Shown piece after piece: positions 1 through 11,880 of a stretch of 64,000 nt of DNA (within the stretch, counting starts at the first letter, position 1; each line of letters begins with the position of its first letter). This DNA comes from Steinernema hermaphroditum (taxonomy: Eukaryota; Nematoda; Chromadorea; Rhabditida; Steinernematidae): positions 4,860,769 to 4,924,768 of the forward strand of contig CM059624.1 in the NCBI GenBank assembly GCA_030435675.1, given 5' to 3'. The notes under the pieces are model-generated. The model ran no database searches. It worked only from the letters and a program-made list of their open reading frames with translations, and was not told the DNA's origin. Both the position numbers and the translations under genes were made by a program.

Positions 1-1024
1 CTAGGTGCTGGCCGGTCAAAAAGAAAGACACCCACCCAGTGGCAGCAAGGAGACAGCGAGATCCGGAAGCAGTCGAACTCCTAGTCGAACAGCTTTTCTG
101 CAGAAAACGGACCCTTTGTGACAACTTGCTGCCATGGTCCCCGTTGCTAAGATGTTTCAGAGTGTGACGCAACGAGATAAAACATCTCTATCTCAGTATC
201 TTGAACGGCGTTTCGTGCAAAAAGTCCGCAGGTCAAAGAGTCCGTCGCAGCGGCTCCGCTCAATGGCGCATGACTAATTCAAAACCAATACATTGCTTAG
301 GAATTTCTTTGGGCGTTTTCGCAAAGAAGGCGTCGCGCACACTCAAAAAAGAATCGAAATTAATATTTGACCGAGCGGAGACATATCTAAGTGACATGTT
401 GAGTCACCAAAATGGAATGAGGAAGTGAGGTCCGGGGAAGAAAGTGTTCAGTGGAGCGAGTTGAAGTAAAAAAAGAGTGGAATGTTCGTTTTCACTGCCA
501 CATTTTGCTGCACCGTATAAGAAACATTAGCAAAAAGCTCCATTACAGTATGACCACACAAGATTTACATTTAGATAGCTGCAGAGACTGTGAACATTGC
601 TTCATTCGTAGAGCGGTTGAAATCAGACACAGCCATTCAAAGACTCATTTGTACGAATTTCGATTGGTTCGCCTCGGTCCTTTCTGTCCGGTCGATCTTT
701 TAAATGTTGAATAAGAATCGAGTTTCCATTCGAACCGTGATTTTTGGGGACTTTCCAGCAGTCTCCAACGGAAAAGGATTTTTTTTGTTGCCTTCAAGTG
801 TCATTTTTGATTGATTCGATTTTCAAAAATTTGTGTCACTTATTGAGTAGGCGATGGAATTTTGAAGCACTTCTTGTTGCCTCGGAAGTTCGTTGAAAAG
901 CCTATGAAAGTCCAAAAGATGTCAAAATAGAATTGAAAGGAACGAAACCAGATTAAAATTTCCGTTTCCTCGTCGTGTAAAACGCGGATTTTCGGTCGTT
1001 TCCGGTCGATACAGGAGTAGGTAT
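1..1024. other. gene-free stretch, nothing recognised
   Basis: Only short unsupported reading frames are present. I see no splice-bounded exon, RNA gene or clear repeat here. Confidence 0.4.
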
Positions 1025-1234
1025 AGCATGGATATGGATAGGAATAAGGGTGATTACGGTAGGACCATCCTGATGACCATCCATGGCCGACCCACGACTA
1101 TCCATGAACGGTTATGGTCTTGGTTGATCCCGTGGGTAGTCATGGATGAGATATTTTCATTCATAAGTTGTATCTCGCCTCTTTTATTTATTATAAGGAT
1201 GGTCCCACTGCGATCACCCATATCCATAAGCATT
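1025..1234. mobile_element. foldback / MITE-like inverted repeat
   Basis: The left end (about 1025-1070) reads TATGGATA...GGGTGAT...GGACCATCC and the right end (about 1195-1234) is its imperfect reverse complement, GGATGGTCC...ATCACCCATATCCATA. Inner segments near 1077-1107 and 1129-1148 also pair (GACCATCCATGG / AGTCATGGAT; GACTATCCATGA). No coding capacity. Family and target-site duplication are not resolved. Confidence 0.45.
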
Positions 1235-1880
1235 TACGTCTTTTACGCCTTCTTTGACAGGACTGAATAGTACGGGCCAGACTTTAGAGAGTTAGAATTA
1301 CATTTTGCTTTTCTTGGTTAATACATGTACAGAATTACGAACAGCTTGCCTGAATAGATAGATAGTTTTAGATATACCGTAACAACACTTATGTGATGTT
1401 AGCTCAATCTAGCGGGTCCATCTCATAAGGTTATACCATCTCTACTGCATACATATGCTGCTTTTGGCGACGGTAAGAGGACAACCCCTTGGCAAAGGCA
1501 AAAGCAACATGATCTCTTTGCAGAGGAATAATCTAATGAGATTGACCCGTCCATAGGTCGGTTGTCTATCCACCTCTAAACGTATATCAATCCAGAAAAG
1601 CGCCCACCAGATTGTGACATTGCCAGGAAGTGCCATATGGCCGTCTGGAAGTTAATAGCTCTGAGACGCAGAAAAAAGGAAATCATAATTCATGAAACAT
1701 TCAAGACTCAAAAGCAACTGATAAATCTTGCATGAGCTTTCGCACCGTCCGCAGAAGTCCAATCAAACGGAAAAAGTAGCAAGAGAACAAGGAATTCTGC
1801 ACGGATTTCGACGAAAAACGGACGAAAGGAGGCCGCTTCGAGCACCCATATTTCACACGCCGAGAGTCGAGATATGCCCC
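1235..1880. other. gene-free stretch, nothing recognised
   Basis: Mixed-composition DNA with only short overlapping frames on both strands; no feature I can support. Confidence 0.35.
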
Positions 1881-2390
1881 GGAAAGGAGGCAAACAATGG
1901 AGGGATTGGCGCCGAAAGGAAATTTGCATAATTCAACGGCTAATTACACTTTGCGCACACGTAAAGCGCGCAGTCGGGCTTGCAGAATCAATACGGCCGC
2001 GGCGAGGACGGAGGGCGCGGAGTTGGAGGCGGCAAAGGGGAGAAGGGCACTCAAAAGTTTTGCGCTTCGGCGCCCAGCGCGCCACTAACAAGATATGGCG
2101 CCCAAACACCGCCACTCAGCGGCGAATGCCCCGAGGAGATTGGAATGTAATCCGAGCGCTTTTTCTTCCTTCTCTTCTCCTTGTTTCCGCCGCGACGCGT
2201 TCCATTCGCCATCGGCGACAGGATCATCGGCCAAAGTTTGGGAAATTGGAGGCGAAGTTGCGACGTCGGCCGAGATAAAAGCGGCGAGGAGACGTTGTTT
2301 GTGTTATTCGGGGCGGGAAACAAGGCACCGGGGACACGTGACCGGCAGTGGTTTCGCTTTTCCGATAACAAGCCAACTTGGAAATGAGAT
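1880..2390. promoter_or_regulatory. GC-rich block with POU/homeobox-like words, candidate cis-regulatory DNA
   Basis: The block is more GC-rich than its surroundings and has many overlapping open frames on both strands, which is an effect of few stop codons and not of coding. It contains an octamer-like word (ATTTGCAT, about 1922-1929) followed by GCTAATTAC (about 1940-1948). Comparable blocks recur through the gene-poor parts of the window. Regulatory function is inference from composition and motif words only. Confidence 0.25.
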
Positions 2391-3151
2391 TATTTTTTGA
2401 GCGAATCGAGTTTGGAGTCCGCAAAGGGGCGATGTTGCGAAATCAGTGGAATGGGACATCGAGCGAAAAAAAGACAAATTTTGGAGGATTAAGTGGCTCT
2501 CTTGAGACTCGTCCTACTTTGACGAACTTCTCGAACTTGCGCATTGCTGTTGGAACAGTGATTGGCAATGGATTTCTACAAAGCAACGAGGACCATAGCA
2601 AGGGAGTGGTGCCAAGGTCAGCCCGATTAAGCTAGCTTATGATTAAGCTAGTACCTGGCCTAGTGGGAGTGGACGAGATTTCAGGGAATACAGTCCAAGA
2701 GCAACCCGCTTCCACAAACACAGTCTTAAACGGCTGCCTTAGAATTGAAGAAGTCTTGGATTACCAAATCGAGGAACTGATCAACGTCCAAATGAACGAA
2801 GAAAGCCACTCATAAGAAATTTCAGGGGTCTTAGAAGTCCTTGGCCTCTTATCGACCATAAACGTGTGGGCTGGGAATGTGATTGATTAAGCGACTTACA
2901 TATCTCATCGTGGAGCTGGCGACACACAGTTGCATTTTTGCCCAAAAGCCACTCGAAAAGCCCCATTCTAACTGGTCCATGTTCAGGAAAATTAGTGTTT
3001 TGCCGGAAGTAATCTCAACTCCAATTACGTCCACTTGTAAACACACTGTCTGCTTCCTCCTCCGACCCTCGGAGTCGTTTTGAGAAAACGCTTTCCAGTC
3101 TCTCCGGGACCGAGAGGAGCTGACTCGGAGTTTCTGGAAAAGTGAACCTAC
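2391..3151. other. gene-free stretch with weak minus-strand open frame
   Basis: The minus strand stays open from about 3328 down to 2849 and ends at a good donor-like TAT|gtaagt (near 2898), but the resulting peptide has no recognisable motif. It could be a continuation of the exon proposed at 3152-3319 or chance. Confidence 0.3.
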
Positions 3152-3319
3152 CTGAGTGGCTAGACGACCTCTTCTGGCACTGGTGGGCGTCAGAAACTGC
3201 CCGGAGCGCGTCGACATCGGAGAGCCGTTGTGGGAGGCGGAGGCGCCGGCTCCGGTCATCTGCATGATCGCTTCAGAACCCGACTTCGAGCGGGATAGGG
3301 ATGGGTGGATCGAGAAGAC
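3152..3319 (-). CDS. possible internal exon, Ser/Arg-rich, unidentified
   Basis: On the minus strand a GTTGCAG acceptor opens a 168-base segment (56 codons, phase 0 to 0) ending at CAG|gtaggt. Only one of the three frames is open. The peptide is rich in Ser, Thr, Gly and Arg (SRSKSGSEA, SPMSTRSGQF, SARRGRLA), as in a regulatory linker of a larger protein. A TTTTCCAG acceptor follows only 18 bases later, too near for an ordinary intron, so the exon may instead read on to a TAT|gtaagt donor near 2898. No partner exon was found, so this stays a candidate. Confidence 0.3.
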
Positions 3320-4770
3320 CTGCAACATCGGAACGATTAGTTATGTATGAGTTGAGGCTGTGCAAAGTGTCGACGCGAAGGTTGAGCTGGCATGTCACTA
3401 AGATAGAGACTAAAAACGATCATCTTTTGTCACTTCAGATAGAAGGGCGTTTCAGATGAGTGGAATCGGAGTGTACTACAAGGAACAAGACACTCAAGAG
3501 CAGGCCAAATAGAGAACCCTAATAGAGTCCATTTCGAAAACTACTCTCTAATAGCCGGATGCATTTCGAGCGCCATTTAACGCTCCGTTCTGAATACACT
3601 TTTACAGCGCTGAATCGCCAATTGCCCCCGGGTACGGCTTCCAGATAGTGCTACATACCCGGACACACCACATCTACAGCGAGCAAGCTCAACACAAAGG
3701 GGTTCTTGTTCCGTTTTATAGGCGCCGGGGATGTATTTTTAGTTCTTTTTTTATCTATTTTGGGTGCCTCCTCTGGAAGAATATCCGAAAATAGGCGAGA
3801 CCAGCCGTGTCCACGTCCGTCTTAAATCCAGCTGACGCACGCTAAGAAAAAAGAGAAGAAAGAGGGGATTAGGGGTAGAAAGTAGACGACTGCTCATCTC
3901 TTTGGCGTAGAAATATCTCCAGTTTTTGAGTGTCTCGACTTTGGATCGGAGATTAAGCAATCTGAACTTAGGGAACGATCATCACAGGTGCCATTTTCAT
4001 TTTGAATATCCAGTGCAATACTATCTGGAAGAATAGACAATCGAATACATTGGGATCAGTCATTGAATAGCAAAATAACAAGTCAATGGTCACTTTAATC
4101 ATCCCAAATTTTCAAGGACATCACTCTTCAGACTAATCGAAGTAAAAGCTGGGCATAGACAGGGGTATATGTATATCTCTCCGTTTGTAGGAGGGCGAAG
4201 CTCATTCTGCACTACAACTAAATCGCCTTGGTGACTCAAAACACTCCAATAGGTAATACGATTTCCAACTCACCCTTTCGCGCTAACCAGAAACCAGGTG
4301 TTATTTCAAAAGCGGTAAACAAAACTGGTCGCCGCGCACATCTGGCCAAGTGCTCAATCTCCGATTTGCGCGGAGAGCAATCCGAAAATCCGAAGATCCG
4401 ATAATCAGGAGAGCGAAATAGGATGCCTTTCGGATTAGGGGAGTCTTCTTTGCGAAGGCACGTGGCCACGGGATTCGCGGCATCGCCAATCAATCTAACG
4501 CGGAGCGAAAGTCGAGTCGCGGTGAGAGTGAGTGAGGCGGTAAACAGTGCCTGCGCGGCAACAATACATGAATTATTCCCAATGTTTTGAGGGAGGCGAT
4601 TCTGAGTGATCTCACCTTGCAGAGTAGTGACCGAATCCCTTCCATAAATGATTATTTATTACTTCAGGGAAATGTTTCAGTTGGTTTGCAGAGAAGTGAC
4701 TGCGGATTTGAGAATAATTTGGCGGATTTGGAGCGAAGCAGAGTCTTAAGAAGGCCTTTTATCAAAGAGA
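3320..4770. other. gene-free stretch, nothing recognised
   Basis: No exon-like segment, RNA gene or clear repeat seen. Confidence 0.35.
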
Positions 4771-4773
4771 GTA

Positions 4774-4990
4774 TTTTGCAAAAATCGTCATTTTTACAAA
4801 ATCGTCACGCGGTTGTTACGACTATAGGGCTCGCGTTAAATCAACAGGCATAGTCCTAAGCTTACGCCTAAGCCAAGCCGGGGTTTGCCAAAGCCACCAC
4901 GACAACATGGCTCGCCCTTCGGGTTCCCAACGAACTTAAGCTTAAAATGACGATTTTTGCAATGACGATTTTTGAATGACGATTTTGTCG
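4774..4990. mobile_element. foldback element with AAAATCGTCA termini
   Basis: The left end has TTGCAAAAATCGTCATTTTT and ACAAAATCGTCA; the right end has ATGACGATTTTTGCA, ATGACGATTTTTG and ATGACGATTTTGT, the reverse complements. The interior has GGCTCGCCCTTCGGG and repeated AAGCTTA/CCTAAGCC words, which recur near 15,260-15,330 (GGCTCACCCTTCGGGC, GAGCCTAAGCC), so the family has at least one diverged relative in the window. Non-autonomous element by appearance. Confidence 0.45.
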
Positions 4991-5760
4991 GGTTGCCGTA
5001 AAATATGAGCGAAAGAAAGTGTGGGAGCGGATTTTTAGATTTTTTTTCGACCATCATTCCTTATCAATTCTGTCCCCAAAGGACCTGCATGAAACATGTA
5101 GCCTTTGGGTATTTTTCGGGATTCTTTTTACAAATTTAGAAATTGCAACATTTTTTCTCTTTTCAAGCGTGAGACTTATGTATACTCAATACTCTCTAAC
5201 CTTCACTTACCTAACAAGAGGGTGGGTTATTTTCTTATCCAGTACAGCATGCAATGAGTGAAGAAATAAACTCATTTCTGCACATAAAAATCTACGATCT
5301 TGTGTTTTACGTGCACAAACCTTGAGTACACGAGGTGTGTTAAAAAGGAACTAAAAGTCCGAGGTAAATGCCTTCAATAGAGAGCCTCATTACTAAAGAG
5401 GACATTGGTGACTGGACCCTATGTGTCGGTGTAATTAAAAACGCTTGACTTAAACGGGCGTGTGGGTGTAATTTTTGAACGGCGAAGTTCCAGGTCTGTC
5501 CGGGTCCGTGCGCCACAAAGATACAACACCTAGGATTTGGTTGATGAACTGCTCATGGTAACATTTGAGGAACGAAAACAAGACATTGTGCTAAGAGATC
5601 TTCGATCGAGAATATTCCAAAAAACTCGCGGCATAAACAACCAGAACACGTTGGCATTGTCTCGAAGACAACAACTAACAAAAGTTGTTTTTATGCGGCT
5701 GGAAGATTTTGAAATTACAAGAAGGTGGACTGCGATCACTAAAGTCTACTGGCCACAATA
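4991..5760. other. gene-free stretch
   Basis: AT-rich DNA with a 75-codon plus-strand frame at 5537-5764 that has no splice signals or motif I recognise. I do not support a gene here. Confidence 0.3.
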
Positions 5761-5769
5761 CTAATGTCC

Positions 5770-5945
5770 AAAAAACACATTTAGGCAGAACTCTCGAAAG
5801 TCATTTTCGAACACATTGAGACGGGAGTCCGGTCGGAAAATGCAAAGCAACGAAAACCGACCCATCACACTATTGAGTGATCTTGAAAATGGCTTTTTGG
5901 ACTACAGACTCTTTAGACTTCTGTCTGGATGACCTCTTTTGCATA
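5770..5945. mobile_element. Tc1/mariner-like MITE, degenerate copy
   Basis: The pattern is an inverted pair: left GAACTCTCGAAAGTCATTTTCG, shown in part, and right AAAATGGCTTTTTGGACT...AGACTTCTGTCTGGATG. The interior has the family words GGAGTCCGGTCGGAAAATG and AACGAAAACCGACC. Compare the copies at 6010, 7266, 7560, 15,590 and 16,060. Confidence 0.4.
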
Positions 5946-6009
5946 CCCACACGCAATGATATTGATTCGAACAGGCACAGTTGGCTAAGATCAAAGGTAG
6001 CTTTGGATA

Positions 6010-6150
6010 ATACAGGGTCTCAAAAATACATCTAGACAGCTCAGACCGGTCAGTTTGTTTCGTTCCCATTTTCCGACCGGCCTCACCTTAAGATGCCAAT
6101 GGAAATAAAATTCCAGACTTATGTCTAGATGCCCTTTTTTCAGGCCACTC
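6010..6150. mobile_element. Tc1/mariner-like MITE copy
   Basis: Begins ATACAGGGTCTCAAAAATAC with CATCTAGACAG and ends CAGACTTATGTCTAGATGCC, which is the reverse complement. The interior has GACCGGTCAGTTTGTTTCGTT and CCATTTTCCGACCGGCCTCA in shortened form. The TACAGGG ends next to TA suggest a TA target site as in Tc1/mariner elements. Confidence 0.5.
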
Positions 6151-6355
6151 TCTAATTGGGCGTTTTCAGATATCTTCTGTAAAACCTTAGCCGAATACAG
6201 GAACCTACAACTGGGGAACAGAAAACAGAAAATTCACCTATAAAGTAAGCACTACATGGCCACTTCAACGTCACAGCAAAAACACTGATTTACATTTCTC
6301 TTCTCTTTAACGAAAATACTGTTTAATGTTCATTTCGTATCATTAGGCTTGAATA
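6010..6355 (+). repeat. dispersed repeat, copy A (inverted partner at 15,838-16,190)
   Basis: The stretch from the MITE through GGCCACTCTCTAATT, CCTTAGCCGAATACAGGAAC, ACAACTGGGGAACAGAAAAC, CACTGATTTACATTTCTC and TTCGTATCATTAGG reappears as reverse complement 10 kb away. The two copies agree closely over at least 200 bases beyond the MITE, so a unit larger than the MITE has been copied. Confidence 0.6.
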
Positions 6356-7265
6356 ATATCCTCACCCACATGTTTACTTCCAAGACGTCCATGTTTTCAC
6401 ACAAAACAGAGCGTAATGTTAACGAATTTACGTAGATTATACGTCAGAGGAAGATGAGGAAAAGAAGAAAACATCCGACATGCTTTTTTTCAAAATTTGG
6501 TGCGATTCGAATAATCTAGACTGACTTCGACTGTGTTCTTCGAAGAGCGCTAGCAGCTGCCAATATCTTGCCAACTTTCAATTTCATTACTCCTCATCCT
6601 CCCACACAGACTTCTCCATCCAGGCGAAAGACAGCGCCGTCCGACTCAAAAAAGCGCCCTTCTAAGAAGTCTCCAATTTAAGGACAATTACGCGCGCCCT
6701 TCAGGGGAAGAAGACGATAAATCGGCGGAGAGAGAATGTAGCAACCCCTCCCGTAATTGCACAATTTGAATGTCTGAAACGGGGATTGAAAGTACACCGG
6801 AAGGTCCATCGAACGCATGGGAAATCTGCTAGGAAATGTAGCTGAGAAATGTGTAGGCTTAGCAGAGGTGCTCGGCCAAAGTCAGTTGGACGAATCCGGG
6901 ATGCACAACGATCTCGCGATAGTGGACATTTGAGGTCGAGAGATGTTTCTACATAACTATAAGTATATCTGGCGACTTATCTTATTGTAAGCCTTCGATA
7001 CGAGAAATAAACTCGTGAAACTCGTGGTGACTTAATGTTTGTTTTTGTAAAGTTCTGCCAGCAATTAATCAACCAGATGTAGACGTGTAGACCTATTGCC
7101 TGCGATGAGAACATTTGTCACAATCTACGACTGGACACGCAAATTGATTGTATTACACTAAACAAACATTGGGGTCAACTAATCTAACAATCTGTCTACT
7201 CTGTCTATTCGGAGCTCTTGCGATCGCTCACTCCCTATCGGAAAACGACAAAAGGAATCTTATAG
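6356..7265. other. gene-free stretch
   Basis: No exon, RNA gene or repeat that I can support. Confidence 0.3.
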
Positions 7266-7452
7266 GCACACCTTGTACGGGGTCTCTTGAAGGCATCTAG
7301 ACCGAAGTCTGAAATTCCATTTCCGTAAGCATCAAAGCGTGTGACCGTCCGGAAAACAAAAAAGAGAAACGAAAAATGAAAGAATCCGACCGGTCTCACC
7401 AGTCTAAGTTTGTGAATGGCTTTTTAGACTTCTGCTAGACTATAGACACCCT
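7266..7452. mobile_element. Tc1/mariner-like MITE copy
   Basis: Left end CTTGTACGGGGTCTCTTGA with GGCATCTAGAC; right end GGCTTTTTAGACTTCTG...AGACACCCTGTAC. Interior GTCCGGAAAACAAAAAAGAG and GACCGGTCTCACCAGTCT. This is the copy with the clearest right terminus of the family. Confidence 0.5.
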
Positions 7453-7559
7453 GTACCTACAACCGAATGTTCATTTGAATGAATTAATCGATTCTGATTG
7501 TTTTGATCGTCTAAGACAATCACATCCAGGCGTTAATTCAGGATTTATCTGGATTTTTC

Positions 7560-7722
7560 CTCGCAAAAGATGCGCATCCACGTAGGTCCGGTCGAAAAAC
7601 AAAAAAGAGAGGCGGTAAATGAAAGGAACCGCCCGGCCTCACTGGTCTCAGTTTCTGGCCTTCTTAACTTCTGCTATACCCATGTCTAAAGTATCCATTC
7701 TGGGACGTCCTGTACTTTCGGA
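7560..7722. mobile_element. Tc1/mariner-like MITE, degenerate copy
   Basis: Shares the interior GTCCGGTCGAAAAACAAAAA, GCCCGGCCTCACTGGTCTCA and a right end TTCTGGGACGTCCTGTAC with the copy at 7266-7452. Left terminus is eroded. Confidence 0.4.
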
Positions 7723-7999
7723 TCGGCCAGCCAGTAGACCTACTTCAAAATAATTACGCATTTTCTAGACAGTCTCAGAAAGTCTTACTGTCTATCCACT
7801 GTCTTAAAAATAAATTTGGACCCAGTTCACATCTGAAGCTCTAATTCAAATTCTGTTTTCAGGACTCGACCAACCGGCCAAAAGCATCTGCCAAATTATG
7901 CAGATGGAAGATCATCCCTTCTCCTCGAAAGCCCCTCTCCACTTTTTTCTCCGAATTCTCTCAAATTTCGTGTCGGGACACAAGTTGTGTCTCGCAAAT
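7723..7999. other. gene-free stretch
   Basis: Nothing recognised. Confidence 0.3.
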
Positions 8000-8560
8000 A
8001 ATTTGCAGTTCTGCACAAAAAGGCGCATAATCTTCAAAGTTAGACGCGTTGCAGCGCCGTTGCAGACAGCCTGTCCCGAGGGGATTCCCGGATTGCATTA
8101 GGACCACACGGGGCGGTCGTCTGAACTTCGCCTCAAAAGAAAAAACAAAATGAAATTCCAGGCGGGAACCGTTCCATGGTGGGGGTCGCCTGCGACCAGG
8201 CGAGGGGCGCATTTTGGCGAACAAAGCGGAAAAGGGGATTTGGGAAAAGTCGCCATAGGCGATCATAAATATTTGACGCGCTGGCCTTTGATCGTTTTAT
8301 GGGTGCTCGGGCGCGAAACGAGCGCGAAAACGGCACATATTCTAGCGGGAAGTTGGCGCTCCTCTCGACAATCAAAGTGCTATAACACGCGCACCCGTGC
8401 TGTAAATCCAATTTCGGCAAATTACACCGACACGGCCAAATCGCCCGTTTCAGGAGTGCACAGCGTGGAGAGGAAGTCCTGCTAGGGGTGCGGAGGGGGG
8501 AAGCACGAGGATACGGGGGTAGGCGGATAAGTGCGGCGGCGATTGAGCCCCGGCCTAATA
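8000..8560. promoter_or_regulatory. GC-rich block, candidate cis-regulatory DNA
   Basis: GC-rich with overlapping frames on both strands (including 145 codons on the minus strand without any motif or splice signal). It contains GATCATAAATATTTGACGCG near 8258-8280 and CGGCAAATTACACCG near 8415-8430, words like Hox/homeodomain sites. Function is inference. Confidence 0.25.
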
Positions 8561-9800
8561 GCCCTGGCATTTGGTGTTTGAGCTCTCTTCGAATTTCAGG
8601 GATGGGCCTACGGCACGCAAGCCTTGATTAGAGTGATGGAGAAGATCACTGTGAAGAGGAGCCGCGTAAAAAAGTCGGGATTTTAGAAGTGCACTTTGGG
8701 GATACGCCCCTGAAAGGGCGAGTTGGGAAACGTTCCAGAGGGCAAAACATCACTTCTTGTTAGACACTGATTCTGAGGGGGTGGCGGTGATTTTTATCCT
8801 TTGATGGAGTATGAGATGTTTCTTGTGAATCCTATTAGCTCGAATCGATGTGGAAACGAGCTGTAGATGAGATGTTCGGGGTTCGAGTTGCATGGATAGG
8901 AAGGCCCTAGTCAGATTACTGCACTCAGGAACAGCAAGGCTTGGCGCACTTATGACGTCCTCTGTTTAACCGATGTTATGCAAATGGAGTTAGGCGAAGA
9001 GGAACTTGTCAAAATTCCTTCCAAAAACGGCACCCACGTCCTTAGACAATCCAATTGCTCTGCATAAAAGTGCGAATGGATGGACATGTTCCGACAGATG
9101 GGCTAGCCAAACACAAACAAAACATCTCTAAATCGCCAATTCGCACGAAATGTCATTTGGCTCTTTCCAGGGCTAGGAGACACTTAAACAGACATCGAGA
9201 CATCGAGTTAACCGAGTCAGACAGACTCCAGGAAATGTCTAGACTAGTGAAGGTTGGGGTCTAATTTCAACGGGTGGCACGTCTCGGATCGAGCTCAGCC
9301 TGATTCATTGGTCTACGCCTCAAATGTTGCACATTCCAGACAGTCTGGTACGTTCCAAATCGGTTGAACGGTAATTGTTCGTTTGAAATGAGACCTTCTC
9401 CAGCAGGGCTACTTGAAAAACAAGAGTGACTTGTTCTGACGGTAGCCGACGTCATACCGTAGTTACAATCAAGCGTTTTCGCACTGAACCAAACAAGACA
9501 TGATTTTGTTCACAAAACGACCTTGAACCTAGGGTTACCCGAGATATTTCTCACTTCCCTCTGTGCTCAAATTCCGCCCGCAACCATCTCTTGCATTATT
9601 CGTGATCACATAGAGGCTCGCGTGCAGAATATAAATCTTGTATTAATGGGATATGGCTGTCGTTGTGTATCTCTTCCCTCACGCAACCGACGGAAAGCAT
9701 GGTAAAGAAGAGGTTCCTCAAAAAACAGCTGAAATGTAACAAAAAAGAGTTTGGTTTTCAGAGGAATCTCACCTAGAGAAGTCGTCAAAAGGAAGATTCT
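8561..9800. other. gene-free stretch
   Basis: Short frames only; nothing supported. Confidence 0.3.
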
Positions 9801-10397
9801 TACAAATTTATGCGCGTCCCAAAAGTGTAAACAGCGAATAAATTATGAGTGCACCGAGTGAAGCGACCTTTATATTTAGCGGAGTTAATAGAGCGTGGAT
9901 AGAGGAGGAGCAGTTGGGAGACGAAAGCTCGCACTAAGTCGCACTTTGGCTCCACATGGAAAAAGGTGAGATACAAACAGAGATTTCTCCAAGCAGAGAG
10001 TTGTGAAATGGTGTTGAAAGGCGTTAAAGGAAGTTAAAATAGACGATAAAGAGCTCGTGACTAGATTTCAACACATCCACATCATGTAAACATGGATATG
10101 TTGAAATGGTTGTGCAAATTTATGCGAGTTATGCGAGAGTGTGAACAGCGTATAAATTCAAGAGGACACCGGCGGTGACCCATGTATCCAAAGCAGATGA
10201 AGCCGAAGAGAGCGTGGATAGAGGAGGAGACCCGGAAGCTCGCACTAACTCTGCCTCCACATGGAAAATGAAAAATTCCTCCAGGCAGAGAGTTAGGCAA
10301 GAGCTGTAAGAGGGTGCTGAAATGATCCAAGCGCTTAAGGAGGTGAATATACACAAGAGAGTGCTCGGAATTCAACATATCCACATCGTGTGAATGC
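9801..10397 (+). repeat. tandem duplication of a ~308-bp unit
   Basis: Unit 1 (about 9801-10090) and unit 2 (about 10,111-10,397) share CAAATTTATGCG, TGTRAACAGCG, AGAGCGTGGATAGAGGAGGA, GCTCGCACTAA, CTCCACATGGAAAA, AGGCAGAGAGTT and TCAACAYATCCACATC in the same order. The copies have diverged by substitutions and small indels. A partly open minus-strand frame across unit 2 (about 10,082-10,384) has no supporting signals. Confidence 0.65.
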
Positions 10398-11329
10398 CAT
10401 AATTTCCCAACAAGTCCATGAACTAACAGCGTGCGAATCTCAAGTGCATTCCCAAGAGTTGTTATGCGACTTTGCTATCGAAACTTCTGCCTAAGTGGAG
10501 CATCAATAATCGCGCTTAGAAGAGGAACGATGTGAGTACTCAAAGTACTGAAGCACGAGTTCTTTGGTAGTTGCGTGACTTACAGAATGTCGCTGGTTTC
10601 AGCACTAAAGCACGTACATCCTAATACGAAACCTAAATGATTGCGTGCACTCCTAAGCACAATTCAGGGTGACTTTTGATTTTAGAGACACATAAAGTCA
10701 ACGGTCAATTTCTGATAGAAGATCACGGGAATGCCACTTTAGCAAGGAAAACCATTTAACAACATAGAGTATCAATGCAGAATAGCAAAGTACTGGGAGA
10801 GATGCAGACGTGTCTGAAAGAGTCCGGACTCGGACATCACTGGAGGCACATAAGATGAAGGTTTGTAGACCGAACACTCGGCACAATACAGCGACGGTAC
10901 CAAATGAAAATAACAAAGACGGTGCTTCATCTATTGTATTAGGCTCTAAAGAAGTATCGCTATCATGAGTCTCATAAAATGAAAGCTGTTATGGAGAGAA
11001 GTCCAATAGAAAAAAAATTCAAAAATACAATCATATTCATTCAAACTGACAGTCAGAGGTCGGAAGCTGAAGTCGACTACTGTGACGCACATCCAGACTA
11101 CGTCCGTAGGTTCATTTATTCTTACTCGGTCCGATATCCATGTTTACCCGGTCAATCTGGTCACTCACTAAGAACTTTCCAGAGGATCAAGATATCCCGA
11201 TTACGTCCCTTAGATCCAGATAGAAACACGCAAGCCATTCCCTACATATATCTCCCGAAAAGAGAACCCTCCTCTGGCTCACTCTCAAAGTTGGCGAGAC
11301 GACACAAATGGTCGCCGTCTGCATCGCCA
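10398..11329. other. gene-free stretch
   Basis: Contains a 117-codon plus-strand frame (10,979-11,332) without motif or splice context; not supported as a gene. Confidence 0.3.
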
Positions 11330-11880
11330 TGAAAAATGCAATTTTATGACCTTTGCCCGGCGAAACTCATTAGTCTGATGGACATAAAACCGGCATCGAA
11401 AAGGTCAGAAATCGCCGAATCCCGTAAATCCCCGTGTTGGCGGCTTCTCGCATACGGGCCTAAATCACGAGAGGAAGTTGTGGTCGGCGCGGAAGTTGCA
11501 GAAGCCTCGCGTCGGGCCTTGTGACACGAACTCGTCAACTTCTCCGCTCGCCGCCGCCGCAATTTATCGCCGCTTTTTCGACTCATTTCCGCGACGGACA
11601 ATTCGAGGTGCGCCTGCATGTCTCAGGAGCGCTCATACATACACAATTATACGCCCTCCCCGAGAGGGGCCACTTCAGCGCCACGGAGCCGATCGAATCG
11701 GAAACGGAAGACCGGGTGTGCACGCGTAATAAGCGTCGACCTGCGGCGGCCGCGCCGCGACAAATTAACTTTAAAGGCGGCGATGGGGAAAACAAAAACG
11801 AAAAGGGAATATTTGATGTTAAGTTAATTAGGGAGCGAAAGGGCGAGCGGGCGCAAACAGATCTTAGGGAGGCGGCGACC
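11330..11880. promoter_or_regulatory. GC-rich block, candidate cis-regulatory DNA
   Basis: Strongly GC-rich with six mutually overlapping frames on both strands, the longest 162 codons on the plus strand, which argues that stop scarcity rather than coding explains them. It contains CAATTTATCGCCGC near 11,560 and CAAATTAACTTTAAAGG near 11,760. Function is inference. Confidence 0.25.

Noticed and set aside
8133..8570. 145-codon minus-strand frame
   Set aside because: GC-rich block open on both strands without a motif or splice signals.
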